DNA of 64,000 bases, from assembly GCA_937911045.1 (NCBI GenBank), contig CALEPX010000004.1, positions 17,899 through 81,898 of the forward strand, written 5' to 3'. Source of the DNA: an uncultured Fretibacterium sp. (GTDB taxonomy: Bacteria; Synergistota; Synergistia; Synergistales; Aminobacteriaceae). Below, in pieces: positions 1 through 8,537 of this stretch (position 1 is its first letter; each line of letters opens with the position of its first letter). The notes beneath the pieces were generated by a model. It ran no database searches. It was not told the DNA's origin and saw nothing but the letters and a program-made list of their open reading frames with translations. Both the position numbers and the translations under genes were made by a program.

Positions 1-1530
1 GACGCTGGTGTAATCGTGGAAATTGCTTCTGGAACGAAAAATGTTTTCACAGGCTCGAACACTCCGAGAATGTTGGAAATTGGCGCGAAAAGTAACGTTA
101 CGAAAATTGACGGCACAGATTACAAACAGCAATCCAAGCGTTATAAACTCGACGGCGCATTCCATTCAAGGCGTTCAATGCTAATCAGCGGAGACAAAAC
201 CGGAGCTTTAAGCATAACTTCAACAACTGCTGAGGGACTTGACTCAGAAATGCACATGACGATAATCGGCGGCTCAATCGACGTTACAGCTCCTGATGAC
301 GGCATTAACGTGAATGAAGATTACGTTTCGGTGTTCACGCTTGATTCTGACAATAACGGAATCTTGAGCGTAACTTCAACTGGAGCGGACGGCATTGACT
401 CGAACGGCTATATTATCTTGCAGTCCGGGAAATTGCGAATCTACACTCAGAACGAATCCGGAGCAGAAGGCGCGTTAGATGCTCTTGACGAACTCGGCAG
501 CGCAGGCATATATCAATCAAGCGCGGTCGATTATCAATGGGGACAGGCTTCAGGAAATGCTGGCGGTAATCATGGCGGATCAGGCGGCACTCAACCCGGA
601 ACTGTCAGCGGTGAACCAGTGTTCTTAACATCAAGTCTCCCATCCGGAACTGTCAACACAGCTTATTCTGCGACGATCACTGCTGAGGGAAATGTACCGC
701 TCACTTGGAAATGTGACGATGACGATTTGCCCGATGGATTGGCGTTCAAGTCTAGCGGCGTGACTGCGACAATATCCGGTACGCCTACATCAGCCGGAAC
801 GTTCACATTCAATGTGGAAATCACGAACCAGCTCGGAGCTATAGACAAGGATTTCTCAATCACGATCGTGTCAGCAAGCCAAAGCGGTGAACAGCCATCA
901 ACCGAAATTCCGTCAGATACGTATCAGTATTCAGAACCTCCAAGCTTAAGTCTTCAGACGATTTTTGCGACAGATTCTGAAGCAGTCGAATATATTGCCA
1001 ATGCGATTGCGGTTCAAATGGGAGCACCATTCCCAGATGACGTTGATATTACCGTTCTGCCAAATGACGCTAAGGGGTCAACAAGAGCACTCACAAAAAC
1101 AGAAGAGAGCATATTTGCCTCGAAGAACGAAGATATTCTTGTGGTCTTGGAAACGATGAAAGTTTCTCAAAACGGGATTTATTATTTCAAAGTCCCAAGC
1201 ACTAATCTAGAAGCCGGTGAATCGATTCTCCCACACATGTTGGTCTCAGAGACATCATCTGGAAATTCCACGCGAAATTCTTCGGTGACTGATGAGAGCG
1301 ACAATGCTGTGTTCGTTAATGACAGCGGCGAAATTATCACAAAAGTCCCAGCTGCAAAGGACGTGAACATCGTGAGTTACATGAAAGCTAACGTGACTTA
1401 CACACCAGTTGTAACGACGGCAGGAACTGTAACACACAGTCGCAGTCATAGCAGCGGTTGTAACGCAGGTTTCTCAGGGCTTGCAATGATTGCGTTGGCG
1501 TTGTGTGTCATGAGACGGCGCGGGAAATAA
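1..1530 (+). CDS. Secreted carbohydrate-binding-like protein with Synergist-CTERM tail (5' end outside window)
   Basis: The frame is open from base 1, so the N-terminus lies outside the window; the GTG at 16 is only the first possible start inside it. The first ~170 residues have Asp/Gly-rich repeated turns (motifs such as DDGINVNEDY and GADGIDSNGY) like the Cthe_2159-type carbohydrate-binding beta-helix family. A putative Ig domain of the He_PIG type follows at about residues 200-290, recognisable from the LPDGL and ISGTPTSAGTF motifs. Near the C-terminus is a segment shared with the protein at 41612-43276 (AVFVN...GEIITKVP...YMKANVTYTPVV). The last ~25 residues (CNAGFSGL, hydrophobic helix, MRRRGK) are a Synergist-CTERM sorting signal, implying export and surface processing. 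The substrate is unknown. Confidence 0.8.
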   Translation, partial: DAGVIVEIASGTKNVFTGSNTPRMLEIGAKSNVTKIDGTDYKQQSKRYKLDGAFHSRRSMLISGDKTGALSITSTTAEGLDSEMHMTIIGGSIDVTAPDDGINVNEDYVSVFTLDSDNNGILSVTSTGADGIDSNGYIILQSGKLRIYTQNESGAEGALDALDELGSAGIYQSSAVDYQWGQASGNAGGNHGGSGGTQPGTVSGEPVFLTSSLPSGTVNTAYSATITAEGNVPLTWKCDDDDLPDGLAFKSSGVTATISGTPTSAGTFTFNVEITNQLGAIDKDFSITIVSASQSGEQPSTEIPSDTYQYSEPPSLSLQTIFATDSEAVEYIANAIAVQMGAPFPDDVDITVLPNDAKGSTRALTKTEESIFASKNEDILVVLETMKVSQNGIYYFKVPSTNLEAGESILPHMLVSETSSGNSTRNSSVTDESDNAVFVNDSGEIITKVPAAKDVNIVSYMKANVTYTPVVTTAGTVTHSRSHSSGCNAGFSGLAMIALALCVMRRRGK

Positions 1531-1569
1531 ATTCGGAATAATAACTTTTGAAATACGTTTGAAACACGA

Positions 1570-1600
1570 AATGTCCCAGAACATCGGGGCATTTTTTTTT
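1570..1600 (+). terminator. Rho-independent terminator after the secreted protein gene
   Basis: An 8-bp stem (AATGTCCC with GGGGCATT, one G-T pair) with an 8-nt loop is followed directly by a run of eight or more T. It lies 40 bases after the stop at 1530. The rest of the 266-base gap before rny holds no clear gene, apart from a short protein-like frame at 1702-1788 discussed as a finding. Confidence 0.85.
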
Positions 1601-1796
1601 GCACTCAGAACTTGTTAATCAAGCCTCAACAAGTTAGAATTATTACTAGTGCAAGGATTAAGGATTCGGATTTACGTAATTTAGCACGTTATTAATAATA
1701 ATATCCGAAAGATCCGGAAAATTTCGCATTCGATGGATCTGTTTGGGTAAATAATTCTGATTTTACTAGCATAGCTGAAAGGATTTAATTGACATT

Positions 1797-3335
1797 ATGA
1801 GTTTTTTACTTGGATCGGCATTCATTGCTGATTTTTTGGTGGGGGTGTTTGTTGGTTATCTCGCACTGAGAACGATCGATAATCACCGCTTGAATGGTAC
1901 GCAAAAACGTATCGAGAAAATGCTCAAGGAAGCAGAGGAAAATTCCGAACGAATTAAACAATCGAGAATTTCTGAAGCCCGCGACGAAGTTTCCAAACTG
2001 AAGCAGGAAGCCTCACGTGATATTAAAGAACGCCGCAACGAAGTTCAACGCACTGAACGCAGAATCGAACAGAAAGAAGAGAACCTCGACCGAAAAATCG
2101 AACGCCTCTCAAAAAAAGAAGAAGAATTGCGCCTCAAAAACGAAGAACTCGACAGACAACAGGAAGAAATCGACGAAATGCTCCAGCAGCAGGACGAGAA
2201 ACTTGCCGAAATTGCGGAATTAACTCGCGAACAGGCTCAGGAAATCCTGCTCAAACGCACCGAAGACGATGCAAAACACATGCTCGGACTGAAACTCAAG
2301 GAACTCGAAGAACGTATGCAGCGCGATGCTGAGAAAAAAGCTCGTGATATTATCCTCGGGGCAATGCAGCGTTGCACGATTGAAAGCGTCGGAGAAACTA
2401 CGGTGAGTGTTGTTCCGCTGCCGTCGGAGGATATGAAGGGCAGAATCATCGGGCGTGAAGGCAGAAATATTCGGGCATTCGAGAGTTTAACAGGCGTAGA
2501 TTTGATAATTGACGATACTCCTGAGGCAGTAACTCTCAGCAGCTTTGATCCGGTTAGACGCGAAATTGCCAGACGCGCTATGGAACGCTTGGTTGTTGAC
2601 GGCAGGATTCACCCGGCACGAATCGAAGAACTTATTAACAGAGCAGGGCGCGATATCGAAGAGGAAATGATAACTGATGGCGAAAACGCAATGCTCGAAC
2701 TCGGCATAAAGAATATTCACTCGGAATTAGTCCGCACGCTTGGACAACTCAAATTCAGATTCAGTTACGGGCAGAATGCTTTGGCACACAGTCTCGAAGT
2801 CGCACAGATCGCCGGAATTATCGCTGCGGAACTCGGACTTGACGAGGATCTTGCACGTCGCGCCGGATTGTTGCACGACATCGGAAAAGCAATCGACCAT
2901 CAAATCGAAGGCACACACGCTGCAATCGGAGCAGATTTGGCGAAACGCTACGGTGAAAAACCCGAAATCGTCAGTTGTATCGCCGCTCATCATGACACAC
3001 TCGAAGTCAGCTCACCATACGAAGTAATCGTCTCAGTCTCGGACGCAATCAGCGCATCAAGACCCGGTGCGCGCAGTGAAAGTCTGGACGCGTATATCAA
3101 GCGAATCGAACAACTTGAGACACTTGCGAAATCTTTTGACGGAGTTACACAAGCTTATGCAATTCAGGCAGGGCGTGAAGTACGAGTGATTCTTTCATCT
3201 GGCAGAACTGATGACGGAACTGTTCACAAGCTTGCTTATGACATTGCGAGAAAAATCGAATCCGAGATGAAGTATCCCGGACAAATAAAAGTCAACGTCT
3301 CACGCGAGACTAAATACACGGAGTTTGCGAAGTAA
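1797..3335 (+). CDS. rny: Ribonuclease Y (endoribonuclease)
   Basis: Membrane-anchored endoribonuclease that starts decay of many mRNAs. The 512-residue length is typical of the family. The domain order is canonical: one N-terminal membrane helix (about residues 3-23), a long charged coiled coil (about 35-190), a KH RNA-binding domain with the GRIIGREGRNIRAFE motif (about 210-270), and an HD domain with LLHDIGK near residue 359 followed by AAHHD. The ATG at 1797 has an AAAGGA sequence about 13 bases upstream. The next gene starts on the base after the stop codon, so the two are surely co-transcribed. Confidence 0.97.
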   Translation: MSFLLGSAFIADFLVGVFVGYLALRTIDNHRLNGTQKRIEKMLKEAEENSERIKQSRISEARDEVSKLKQEASRDIKERRNEVQRTERRIEQKEENLDRKIERLSKKEEELRLKNEELDRQQEEIDEMLQQQDEKLAEIAELTREQAQEILLKRTEDDAKHMLGLKLKELEERMQRDAEKKARDIILGAMQRCTIESVGETTVSVVPLPSEDMKGRIIGREGRNIRAFESLTGVDLIIDDTPEAVTLSSFDPVRREIARRAMERLVVDGRIHPARIEELINRAGRDIEEEMITDGENAMLELGIKNIHSELVRTLGQLKFRFSYGQNALAHSLEVAQIAGIIAAELGLDEDLARRAGLLHDIGKAIDHQIEGTHAAIGADLAKRYGEKPEIVSCIAAHHDTLEVSSPYEVIVSVSDAISASRPGARSESLDAYIKRIEQLETLAKSFDGVTQAYAIQAGREVRVILSSGRTDDGTVHKLAYDIARKIESEMKYPGQIKVNVSRETKYTEFAK

Positions 3336-4130
3336 ATGCGAATATTATTTTCTGGAGATGTAGCATGGAATATTGGGCGGCGAACTTTTGCACTTGCGCT
3401 GCCTGTGATCAAAGCCGAATTTGGCAAGTATGATTTTCTAGTGATAAATTGCGAGAACGCTGCTCACGGCAAAGGCATGACCGAGAAAATTTTCAACGAG
3501 TTCATTGCTTTGGGTGTTGACGGCATGACATCAGGCAATCATATCTGGCATAAAGCGGCGTTCTTTCAGATTCTGGATTCAGATTCGCGAGTATTCAGAC
3601 CGGCGAATTACGCAAAAACTTGTCCGGGAACTGGCTGCGGAATTATCGAACGCAAGGGCAGGAAACTCGGGATAATAAATCTACAGGGACAGGCGTTCAT
3701 GCCAGCGATTGATTCCCCGTTTGAGTGCGCTGATAAAATGATCGAGAAGTTGCGCAGAAAATACGGGAATACGTTGCCGATCTTTGTGGACTTTCACGCA
3801 GAAGCTACGGCTGAGAAACAGGCTTTGGGATATTATCTTGACGGACGGGTCAGCGCGGTTGTCGGAACTCATACACACGTTCAGACTGCTGATGAGAAAA
3901 TTCTTCGTAACGGCACGGCGTTCATAACAGATGTAGGAATGACGGGCGGACATGGCGGAGTAATCGGTGTTGAGAAAAATTCAGCTATACCGAAATTTAT
4001 CACGGGAATGCCTACGATGTTTGAGCCGTGTGAATCAGAACCGCGTTTCAACGGTGTAATGATAGACGTGAATGACAGCACCGGACTTGCTGAGAAAATT
4101 TTGCGTGTGAATCTTGAGATTCGCTTGTGA
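3336..4130 (+). CDS. ymdB: YmdB-like metallophosphoesterase (TIGR00282 family)
   Basis: Calcineurin-like phosphoesterase of the TIGR00282/YmdB family. B. subtilis YmdB hydrolyses cyclic nucleotides, and its gene also follows rny. Visible metal-binding motifs are SGDVAWNIGR at the N-terminus, NCENAAHGKG, SGNHIWHK, VDFHAEATAEK and VGTHTHVQTAD. At 264 residues it is full length. The gene begins immediately after the rny stop, with no spacer, which supports a functional pairing in RNA turnover or signalling. The exact substrate in this organism cannot be read from the sequence. Confidence 0.93.
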   Translation: MRILFSGDVAWNIGRRTFALALPVIKAEFGKYDFLVINCENAAHGKGMTEKIFNEFIALGVDGMTSGNHIWHKAAFFQILDSDSRVFRPANYAKTCPGTGCGIIERKGRKLGIINLQGQAFMPAIDSPFECADKMIEKLRRKYGNTLPIFVDFHAEATAEKQALGYYLDGRVSAVVGTHTHVQTADEKILRNGTAFITDVGMTGGHGGVIGVEKNSAIPKFITGMPTMFEPCESEPRFNGVMIDVNDSTGLAEKILRVNLEIRL

Positions 4131-4147
4131 GAATCTGCTCATGAAAA

Positions 4148-4178
4148 ATCCCCTGATTATAATTGCGTGTCAGGGGAT
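4148..4178. terminator. Bidirectional terminator between ymdB and gltX
   Basis: A perfect 9-bp inverted repeat (ATCCCCTGA / TCAGGGGAT) with a 13-nt loop lies between two convergent genes. On the minus strand the stem is followed by TTTTTC, so it best serves gltX. The plus-strand T tract is weak. Confidence 0.8.
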
Positions 4179-4193
4179 AGTATTTGCTATAGC

Positions 4194-5537
4194 TTATAGC
4201 AATCCGTAGAATTTCAGGCGTTTCTCACACTCTTCGCGTCCCAGATGTTCAGCGACTTCGAAAATACCCGGGCTGACTTTCATTCCGGTCAGTGCGAATC
4301 TCAGAGGCATAGCGTACTCTTTCATTTTTGCGCCCTCGCGAGCATTCACCCAATCACGCGCAGCAATTTCTAATTCAGGAGCTTTGAAGACAGGTTGCGC
4401 GAATATCATCGTGAAAAACTCGCGTAACTTGTCTTTATCAACGTCCGAAGCATCCCAGCGTTTTTTTACAGGTTCGAACGACACGAAATAATCCGAGAAA
4501 TCCGCCATCTCTTTCGCAGTGCGTCCGCGACCTTCCATTAATGTCAGAGCTTCGGCGAGCCAGTTTTCACCGCGGGATTTTTCGACTTCATCGACGGGTA
4601 AACCTGCTTCGAGCCAGAACGGCTTTATCATGTTCAGGCGCGTCATCGGGTCTAAGCGTTTCAAGTGTTCCTGATTGATATAATTCAGCTTGTCGAAATC
4701 GAACACTGCCGGGCGTCGTGTAACTCGTGAAAGCTCGAATAATTCCGCAGCTTCGTTTCGCGTGAAAATTTCTTTGTCGTCACCAGCTGACCAACCCAGA
4801 AGTGCTAAGAAATTAAACACCGAGTCAGGCATGTAACCCATGTCGCGATATTCGTATATGCTCGTTGCACCGTGGCGTTTGCTGAGTTTTTTCTTGTCGC
4901 GTCCGAGTATCATTGGCAAGTGCGCGAATTTCGGAACGTCCCAGCCAAGCGCGCGATAAATCAGAATTTGTTTCGGAGTGTTCGAGATATGATCTTCGCC
5001 GCGAATTACGTCCGTGATATTCATCAGGTGATCGTCGATTACAACAGCGTAATTATACGTCGGCATTCCGTCACTCTTGATTATCACGATGTCTTTGAGC
5101 TTGTCAGAATCTTTTTCTTTCAGACCGTCGCTCATCACGTCGATTCTTCCGTAAACTGTATCGTCAAACGAAATATCCTGACCATGTTCGACCCGGAAAA
5201 TTATCGCTTCACCATCTCGATAAGCTTTTCCCTCGGATAATAATTTTTCGGCATATTCGCGGTAAATATCAAGGCGTTCAGATTGTCTGTATGGTCCGTA
5301 ATTTCCGCCTTTATCCGGACCTTCGTCCCAATCAAGCCCTAGCCACGTCATGCCGGACATGATAGTCTGCTCGTATTCTTTTGTTGAGCGCGCAAGATCA
5401 GTGTCCTCGATTCGCAAGATAAATTTCCCGCCGTTGTGACGCGCCCATAACCAGTTAAACAACGCCGTGTGACCTCCGCCAATATGCAGCGCACCCGTTG
5501 GACTTGGGGCAAATCTCACTCGTATATTGCTGTTCAT
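4194..5537 (-). CDS. gltX: Glutamyl-tRNA synthetase
   Basis: Class I aminoacyl-tRNA synthetase that charges tRNA-Glu. The HIGH-type signature (PSPTGALHIGG, residues 11-21) and the KLSKR loop (near residue 217) are both intact. At 447 residues it is a little shorter than the usual ~480, the difference being in the C-terminal anticodon-binding region. It follows rlmB on the same strand with a 32-base gap, so the two probably form one transcript. Whether it is discriminating or also charges tRNA-Gln cannot be decided here; a tRNA-Gln gene is present at 22122-22195, but no glnS or gatCAB is in the window. Confidence 0.95.
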   Translation of the reverse strand: MNSNIRVRFAPSPTGALHIGGGHTALFNWLWARHNGGKFILRIEDTDLARSTKEYEQTIMSGMTWLGLDWDEGPDKGGNYGPYRQSERLDIYREYAEKLLSEGKAYRDGEAIIFRVEHGQDISFDDTVYGRIDVMSDGLKEKDSDKLKDIVIIKSDGMPTYNYAVVIDDHLMNITDVIRGEDHISNTPKQILIYRALGWDVPKFAHLPMILGRDKKKLSKRHGATSIYEYRDMGYMPDSVFNFLALLGWSAGDDKEIFTRNEAAELFELSRVTRRPAVFDFDKLNYINQEHLKRLDPMTRLNMIKPFWLEAGLPVDEVEKSRGENWLAEALTLMEGRGRTAKEMADFSDYFVSFEPVKKRWDASDVDKDKLREFFTMIFAQPVFKAPELEIAARDWVNAREGAKMKEYAMPLRFALTGMKVSPGIFEVAEHLGREECEKRLKFYGLL

Positions 5538-5569
5538 GAAAATATCAATTCCTTTCGTAATATCGTGTA

Positions 5570-6352
5570 TTATGCTTTATTATAATTCCTGCTCCATTCG
5601 AAAATCCCAAGTGCCGCAGCTACACTAGCATTCAATGAGCCAACACCCTGAGCTTTAATCGGGATTTTTACAAGTTCATCGCACATTTCGCTCACAAGTC
5701 TTGAAAGTCCGAAACCTTCTGAGCCAATTAACAGCGCAGTTCGTTCGGGTAATTTCTCGTCGTAAATGCTTGTCCCGGATTTTTCGTCAAGACCGATTAT
5801 CCAGAAATCAGATTTCTTCAAACGTTCGATTGTCCGGGAAATATTCACGACCTGAATCAGCGGCACTCTCAACGCAGCACCCGCACTCGTCTTGATTACA
5901 GTTCCTGAAGGCAAGGCTGAACGTCTCTTCGCGTAAATCACAGCGGCAGCACCGCCAGCTTCAGATGAACGGATTATTGCGCCGAAATTGTGCGGATCTT
6001 CGATATGATCCGGAATAACAAGTAACGCAGGATTTTTCGGATCAAGTTTCGCGAGGAAATCTTCGAGATCAATTGCTTTCACGCTGGTTAATTTGCAGAT
6101 TACGCCCTGATGCTTCTGACCCTGAGAAAGTTTATCCAGAGCTTCGGGAGCTACGAGCTGATACGTAACTTTCGCATTTCGTGCGGCATCGACAACTTCA
6201 TCGAGAAACGGCGGTCTAACGTTATTCGCAATGATTAATTTCGCGCAACGTTCGGGATTATTGAGCAACAGATCGAGAACTGGTTTGCGTCCGGGACAAA
6301 TATTTTCGTCATCGTCATGTATCTTGCTATTCAAATTCAAATTCACATTCAC
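5570..6352 (-). CDS. rlmB: SpoU/TrmH-family 23S rRNA 2'-O-methyltransferase (RlmB-like)
   Basis: SPOUT-class 2'-O-ribose methyltransferase. The N-terminal substrate-binding domain has the GRKPVLDLLLN motif (L30e-like). The C-terminal knot carries the family motifs: DHIEDPHNFGAIIRSSEAGG, LIGSEGFGLS and KIPIKAQGVGSLNASVAAA. This matches RlmB (G2251), though TrmH relatives can be hard to separate by eye. The first codons are tandem hexamers (GTGAAT twice, then TTGAAT twice), so every unit holds an in-frame start codon and the true start is uncertain. It is the first gene of the minus-strand unit with gltX. Confidence 0.88.
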   Translation of the reverse strand: MNVNLNLNSKIHDDDENICPGRKPVLDLLLNNPERCAKLIIANNVRPPFLDEVVDAARNAKVTYQLVAPEALDKLSQGQKHQGVICKLTSVKAIDLEDFLAKLDPKNPALLVIPDHIEDPHNFGAIIRSSEAGGAAAVIYAKRRSALPSGTVIKTSAGAALRVPLIQVVNISRTIERLKKSDFWIIGLDEKSGTSIYDEKLPERTALLIGSEGFGLSRLVSEMCDELVKIPIKAQGVGSLNASVAAALGIFEWSRNYNKA

Positions 6353-6386
6353 ACTCTGATCTAATCTAGTTTTGTATCAAGCAATA

Positions 6387-6415
6387 TTAGCACAAATTAT
6401 CAACGGGTGTATAAT
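6387..6415 (+). promoter_or_regulatory. Sigma-70-type promoter for the acidic protein-larE-DedA unit
   Basis: A TTAGCA -35 element and a perfect TATAAT -10 element are separated by 17 bases. They lie in the divergent gap between rlmB and the gene at 6452, giving a leader of about 30 bases with a GGGAG ribosome-binding site. Confidence 0.6.
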
Positions 6416-6451
6416 TACGGAAATTCGTATTTCACAAGGGAGTGAAGATTT

Positions 6452-7036
6452 ATGAACAGTATAACAGAGTACGATTATTCTGGAATTTCCTCGGCAGTTG
6501 CAGCCAGTCAAATTCAAACGGTCAAGCAGACTGCTGATCAGCAACAGGAATTAAAGAAAGTCGAAGGCGTTCAAAAAGTAGAGACGGATTCTTACGAACA
6601 CGTTGAAGACTCAAGCACGCTCGCATCAGTTGGGATTTATGACGCGAACGGCAAACTTGCAGGTACGGGCGAAACTGAAAAGCAACGCTCCGAATCCGGT
6701 TCAGAATCTGAAGCAAATTCTAATTCTAATTCTAATTTAGAAGCTACACTGGAAGTCAAATCAGACGCTAAATCAGATTCTGCGTCCGAAAGCGATTCTA
6801 CACATTTTGCAGTGAAAGCCGACGCGAAATCTGAATCCGCAAAATCCGGCGGAGCAGCTCCAGTGAGTTCAAGCGATGATGATGACGATGACGAAGACAG
6901 CACCGAGTCAAAAGTCGTCACGATTAACGGCGAAACTTATCTGGAAACTACGGTTGTGAAAGATGGCGTGAAAACCGTTACGCGAAAGAACATGTCAACC
7001 GGCGATGTCGAAATCACAAGGAGCAAAAATTCGTAA
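6452..7036 (+). CDS. Acidic serine-rich protein of unknown function
   Basis: I do not recognise this 194-residue protein. No signal peptide or membrane helix is visible, so it is probably cytoplasmic. Residues ~85-150 are low-complexity Ser/Glu/Asp/Ala, including a tandem Ser-Asn hexanucleotide repeat (6715-6738) and a run of Asp (SSDDDDDDEDS). The ends look folded: an N-terminal Gln-rich helix and a C-terminal beta-rich stretch (VVTINGETYLETTVV...VTRKNMSTGDVEI). A good ribosome-binding site (AGGGAG) precedes the ATG. larE starts 3 bases after the stop, so the two are co-transcribed. The role is unknown. Confidence 0.75.
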   Translation: MNSITEYDYSGISSAVAASQIQTVKQTADQQQELKKVEGVQKVETDSYEHVEDSSTLASVGIYDANGKLAGTGETEKQRSESGSESEANSNSNSNLEATLEVKSDAKSDSASESDSTHFAVKADAKSESAKSGGAAPVSSSDDDDDDEDSTESKVVTINGETYLETTVVKDGVKTVTRKNMSTGDVEITRSKNS

Positions 7037-7039
7037 GTA

Positions 7040-7858
7040 ATGCTGACTGAGCTGAGTGATAAACTCAAAAATTTGCGTGAATATCTTGCGTCGCTTGGGA
7101 GTGTCGCGTGTGCATTCTCAAGCGGCGTTGATTCTACGTTGCTGTTGAAAGTTGCTCATGATGTTTTGGGCGGGAATGTCTTGGCTGTTACAGCTGCGTC
7201 GGCAATGTTTCCGGAACGCGAATTGAACGAAGCCAGAGAATTTTGCAGAGTGAATAACATTCGGCACGTGATTTTTGAATCGGACGAGTTAGAGATTCAG
7301 GGTTTTAATCGTAATCCGAAAAATCGCTGTTACCTGTGCAAAAAAGATCTGTTCTCGAAAATTCTGAAGATTGCCAGCGAGAATAATATTGCGAACGTGA
7401 TTGAAGGCTCGAATCTTGATGATTTGGCAGATTACAGACCGGGTTTGCAGGCGATTGAAGAGTTGCACGTGAAAAGCCCGTTACGAGTTGCGAAGCTGTC
7501 AAAGGCAGAAGTCCGTGAATTATCCCGGGAATTGGGCTTGAAAACTTTTGATAAACCGTCGTTTGCGTGTTTAGCGTCGAGATTTGTTTACGGTGAGGAG
7601 ATTACACCCGAGAAATTGCAAATGGTCGCTGCGTCCGAGAATTTGCTGCGTGAGTTGGGCTTCAAGCAGTTTCGTGTCAGGATTCACGGGAATGATTCGA
7701 GAATTGCGCGGATTGAGATTTTGCCGAATGATTTCGCGAAGATTTTGCAGGATAACACACGTGAGAAAATTTTCGGTGAATTAAAGAGCTTCGGTTTTGA
7801 TTACGTTACGTTGGATTTGCAGGGCTACAGAACCGGCAGCATGAACGAGGTATTATAA
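7040..7858 (+). CDS. larE: LarE-type ATP-dependent sacrificial sulfur transferase
   Basis: PP-loop ATPase of the LarE family, which in Lactobacillus sulfurates the nicotinic-acid-derived precursor of the nickel-pincer cofactor. The pyrophosphatase loop appears as FSSGVDSTLLLK (about residues 26-37). Family motifs RCYLCKKDLFSK and FACLASRFVYGEEIT are present; the Cys in CLASR corresponds to the sacrificial cysteine of characterised LarE as I recall it. The length of 272 is typical. No larA, larB or larC is in the window, so it either works with distant partners or has another sulfur-transfer role. The DedA gene starts 3 bases downstream. Confidence 0.9.
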   Translation: MLTELSDKLKNLREYLASLGSVACAFSSGVDSTLLLKVAHDVLGGNVLAVTAASAMFPERELNEAREFCRVNNIRHVIFESDELEIQGFNRNPKNRCYLCKKDLFSKILKIASENNIANVIEGSNLDDLADYRPGLQAIEELHVKSPLRVAKLSKAEVRELSRELGLKTFDKPSFACLASRFVYGEEITPEKLQMVAASENLLRELGFKQFRVRIHGNDSRIARIEILPNDFAKILQDNTREKIFGELKSFGFDYVTLDLQGYRTGSMNEVL

Positions 7859-7861
7859 ATC

Positions 7862-8482
7862 ATGAGCATTTTGAGAGCGATTATCAGCTGGCTAGTCGAT
7901 ACGATCGGCAGAATGGGTTACACGGGGATAATTTCGCTGATGTTTCTTGAGTCCTCGTTCTTTCCGTTTCCGAGTGAAGTTGTTATGCCTCCTGCCGGTT
8001 ATCTTGCGTGGAAAGGTGAGATGTCGCTATTTTGGGTGTTAGCTTCCGGAATTTTCGGGAGCATTTTGGGAGCGTTGTTTAATTACTGGGTGGCTTTGAA
8101 ACTTGGTCGCCCATTTTTGTTGCGTTGGGGAAAATATTTTTTTGTGTCGCAGGATTCGATTCAGAAAGCCGACGAATTTTTCCTGAAGCACGGACATATC
8201 AGCACGTTAATCGGCAGATTATTGCCAGTGATTCGCCAATATATTTCGCTTCCGGCAGGTATCGCGAGAATGCCGCTGAGAATTTTCACGTTTTTCACAA
8301 CGTTGGGAGCTGGAATTTGGGTTTGCGTTTTGACGTTGCTGGGATATATTCTCGGGGAACATCAGGAATTATTCAGCAAGTATTACAGGTTGATAACGCT
8401 GGCTTGTGTTTTGCTTGCGTTGGGAATAATTCTCGTGTACGTATTGTTCCTGAAGTTTCGCAAGAATCAAGACAAGATGTGA
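7862..8482 (+). CDS. DedA-family membrane protein
   Basis: Integral membrane protein of the DedA/VTT family (206 residues), a group of putative lipid scramblases or flippases. The conserved FPSEVVMPPAGYLA motif lies near residue 38. The second conserved segment, GRLLPVIRQYISLPAGIARMP, is at about 120-140 and contains the essential acidic/Arg positions typical of the family. About five membrane segments are visible. It is tightly linked to larE (3-base gap) and the acidic protein, although no functional link is evident. Confidence 0.92.
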   Translation: MSILRAIISWLVDTIGRMGYTGIISLMFLESSFFPFPSEVVMPPAGYLAWKGEMSLFWVLASGIFGSILGALFNYWVALKLGRPFLLRWGKYFFVSQDSIQKADEFFLKHGHISTLIGRLLPVIRQYISLPAGIARMPLRIFTFFTTLGAGIWVCVLTLLGYILGEHQELFSKYYRLITLACVLLALGIILVYVLFLKFRKNQDKM

Positions 8483-8537
8483 TATGATATTACGATAACG
8501 AAATAAAATCCAGTATTACCTGAGGAGGCAGATAAGT

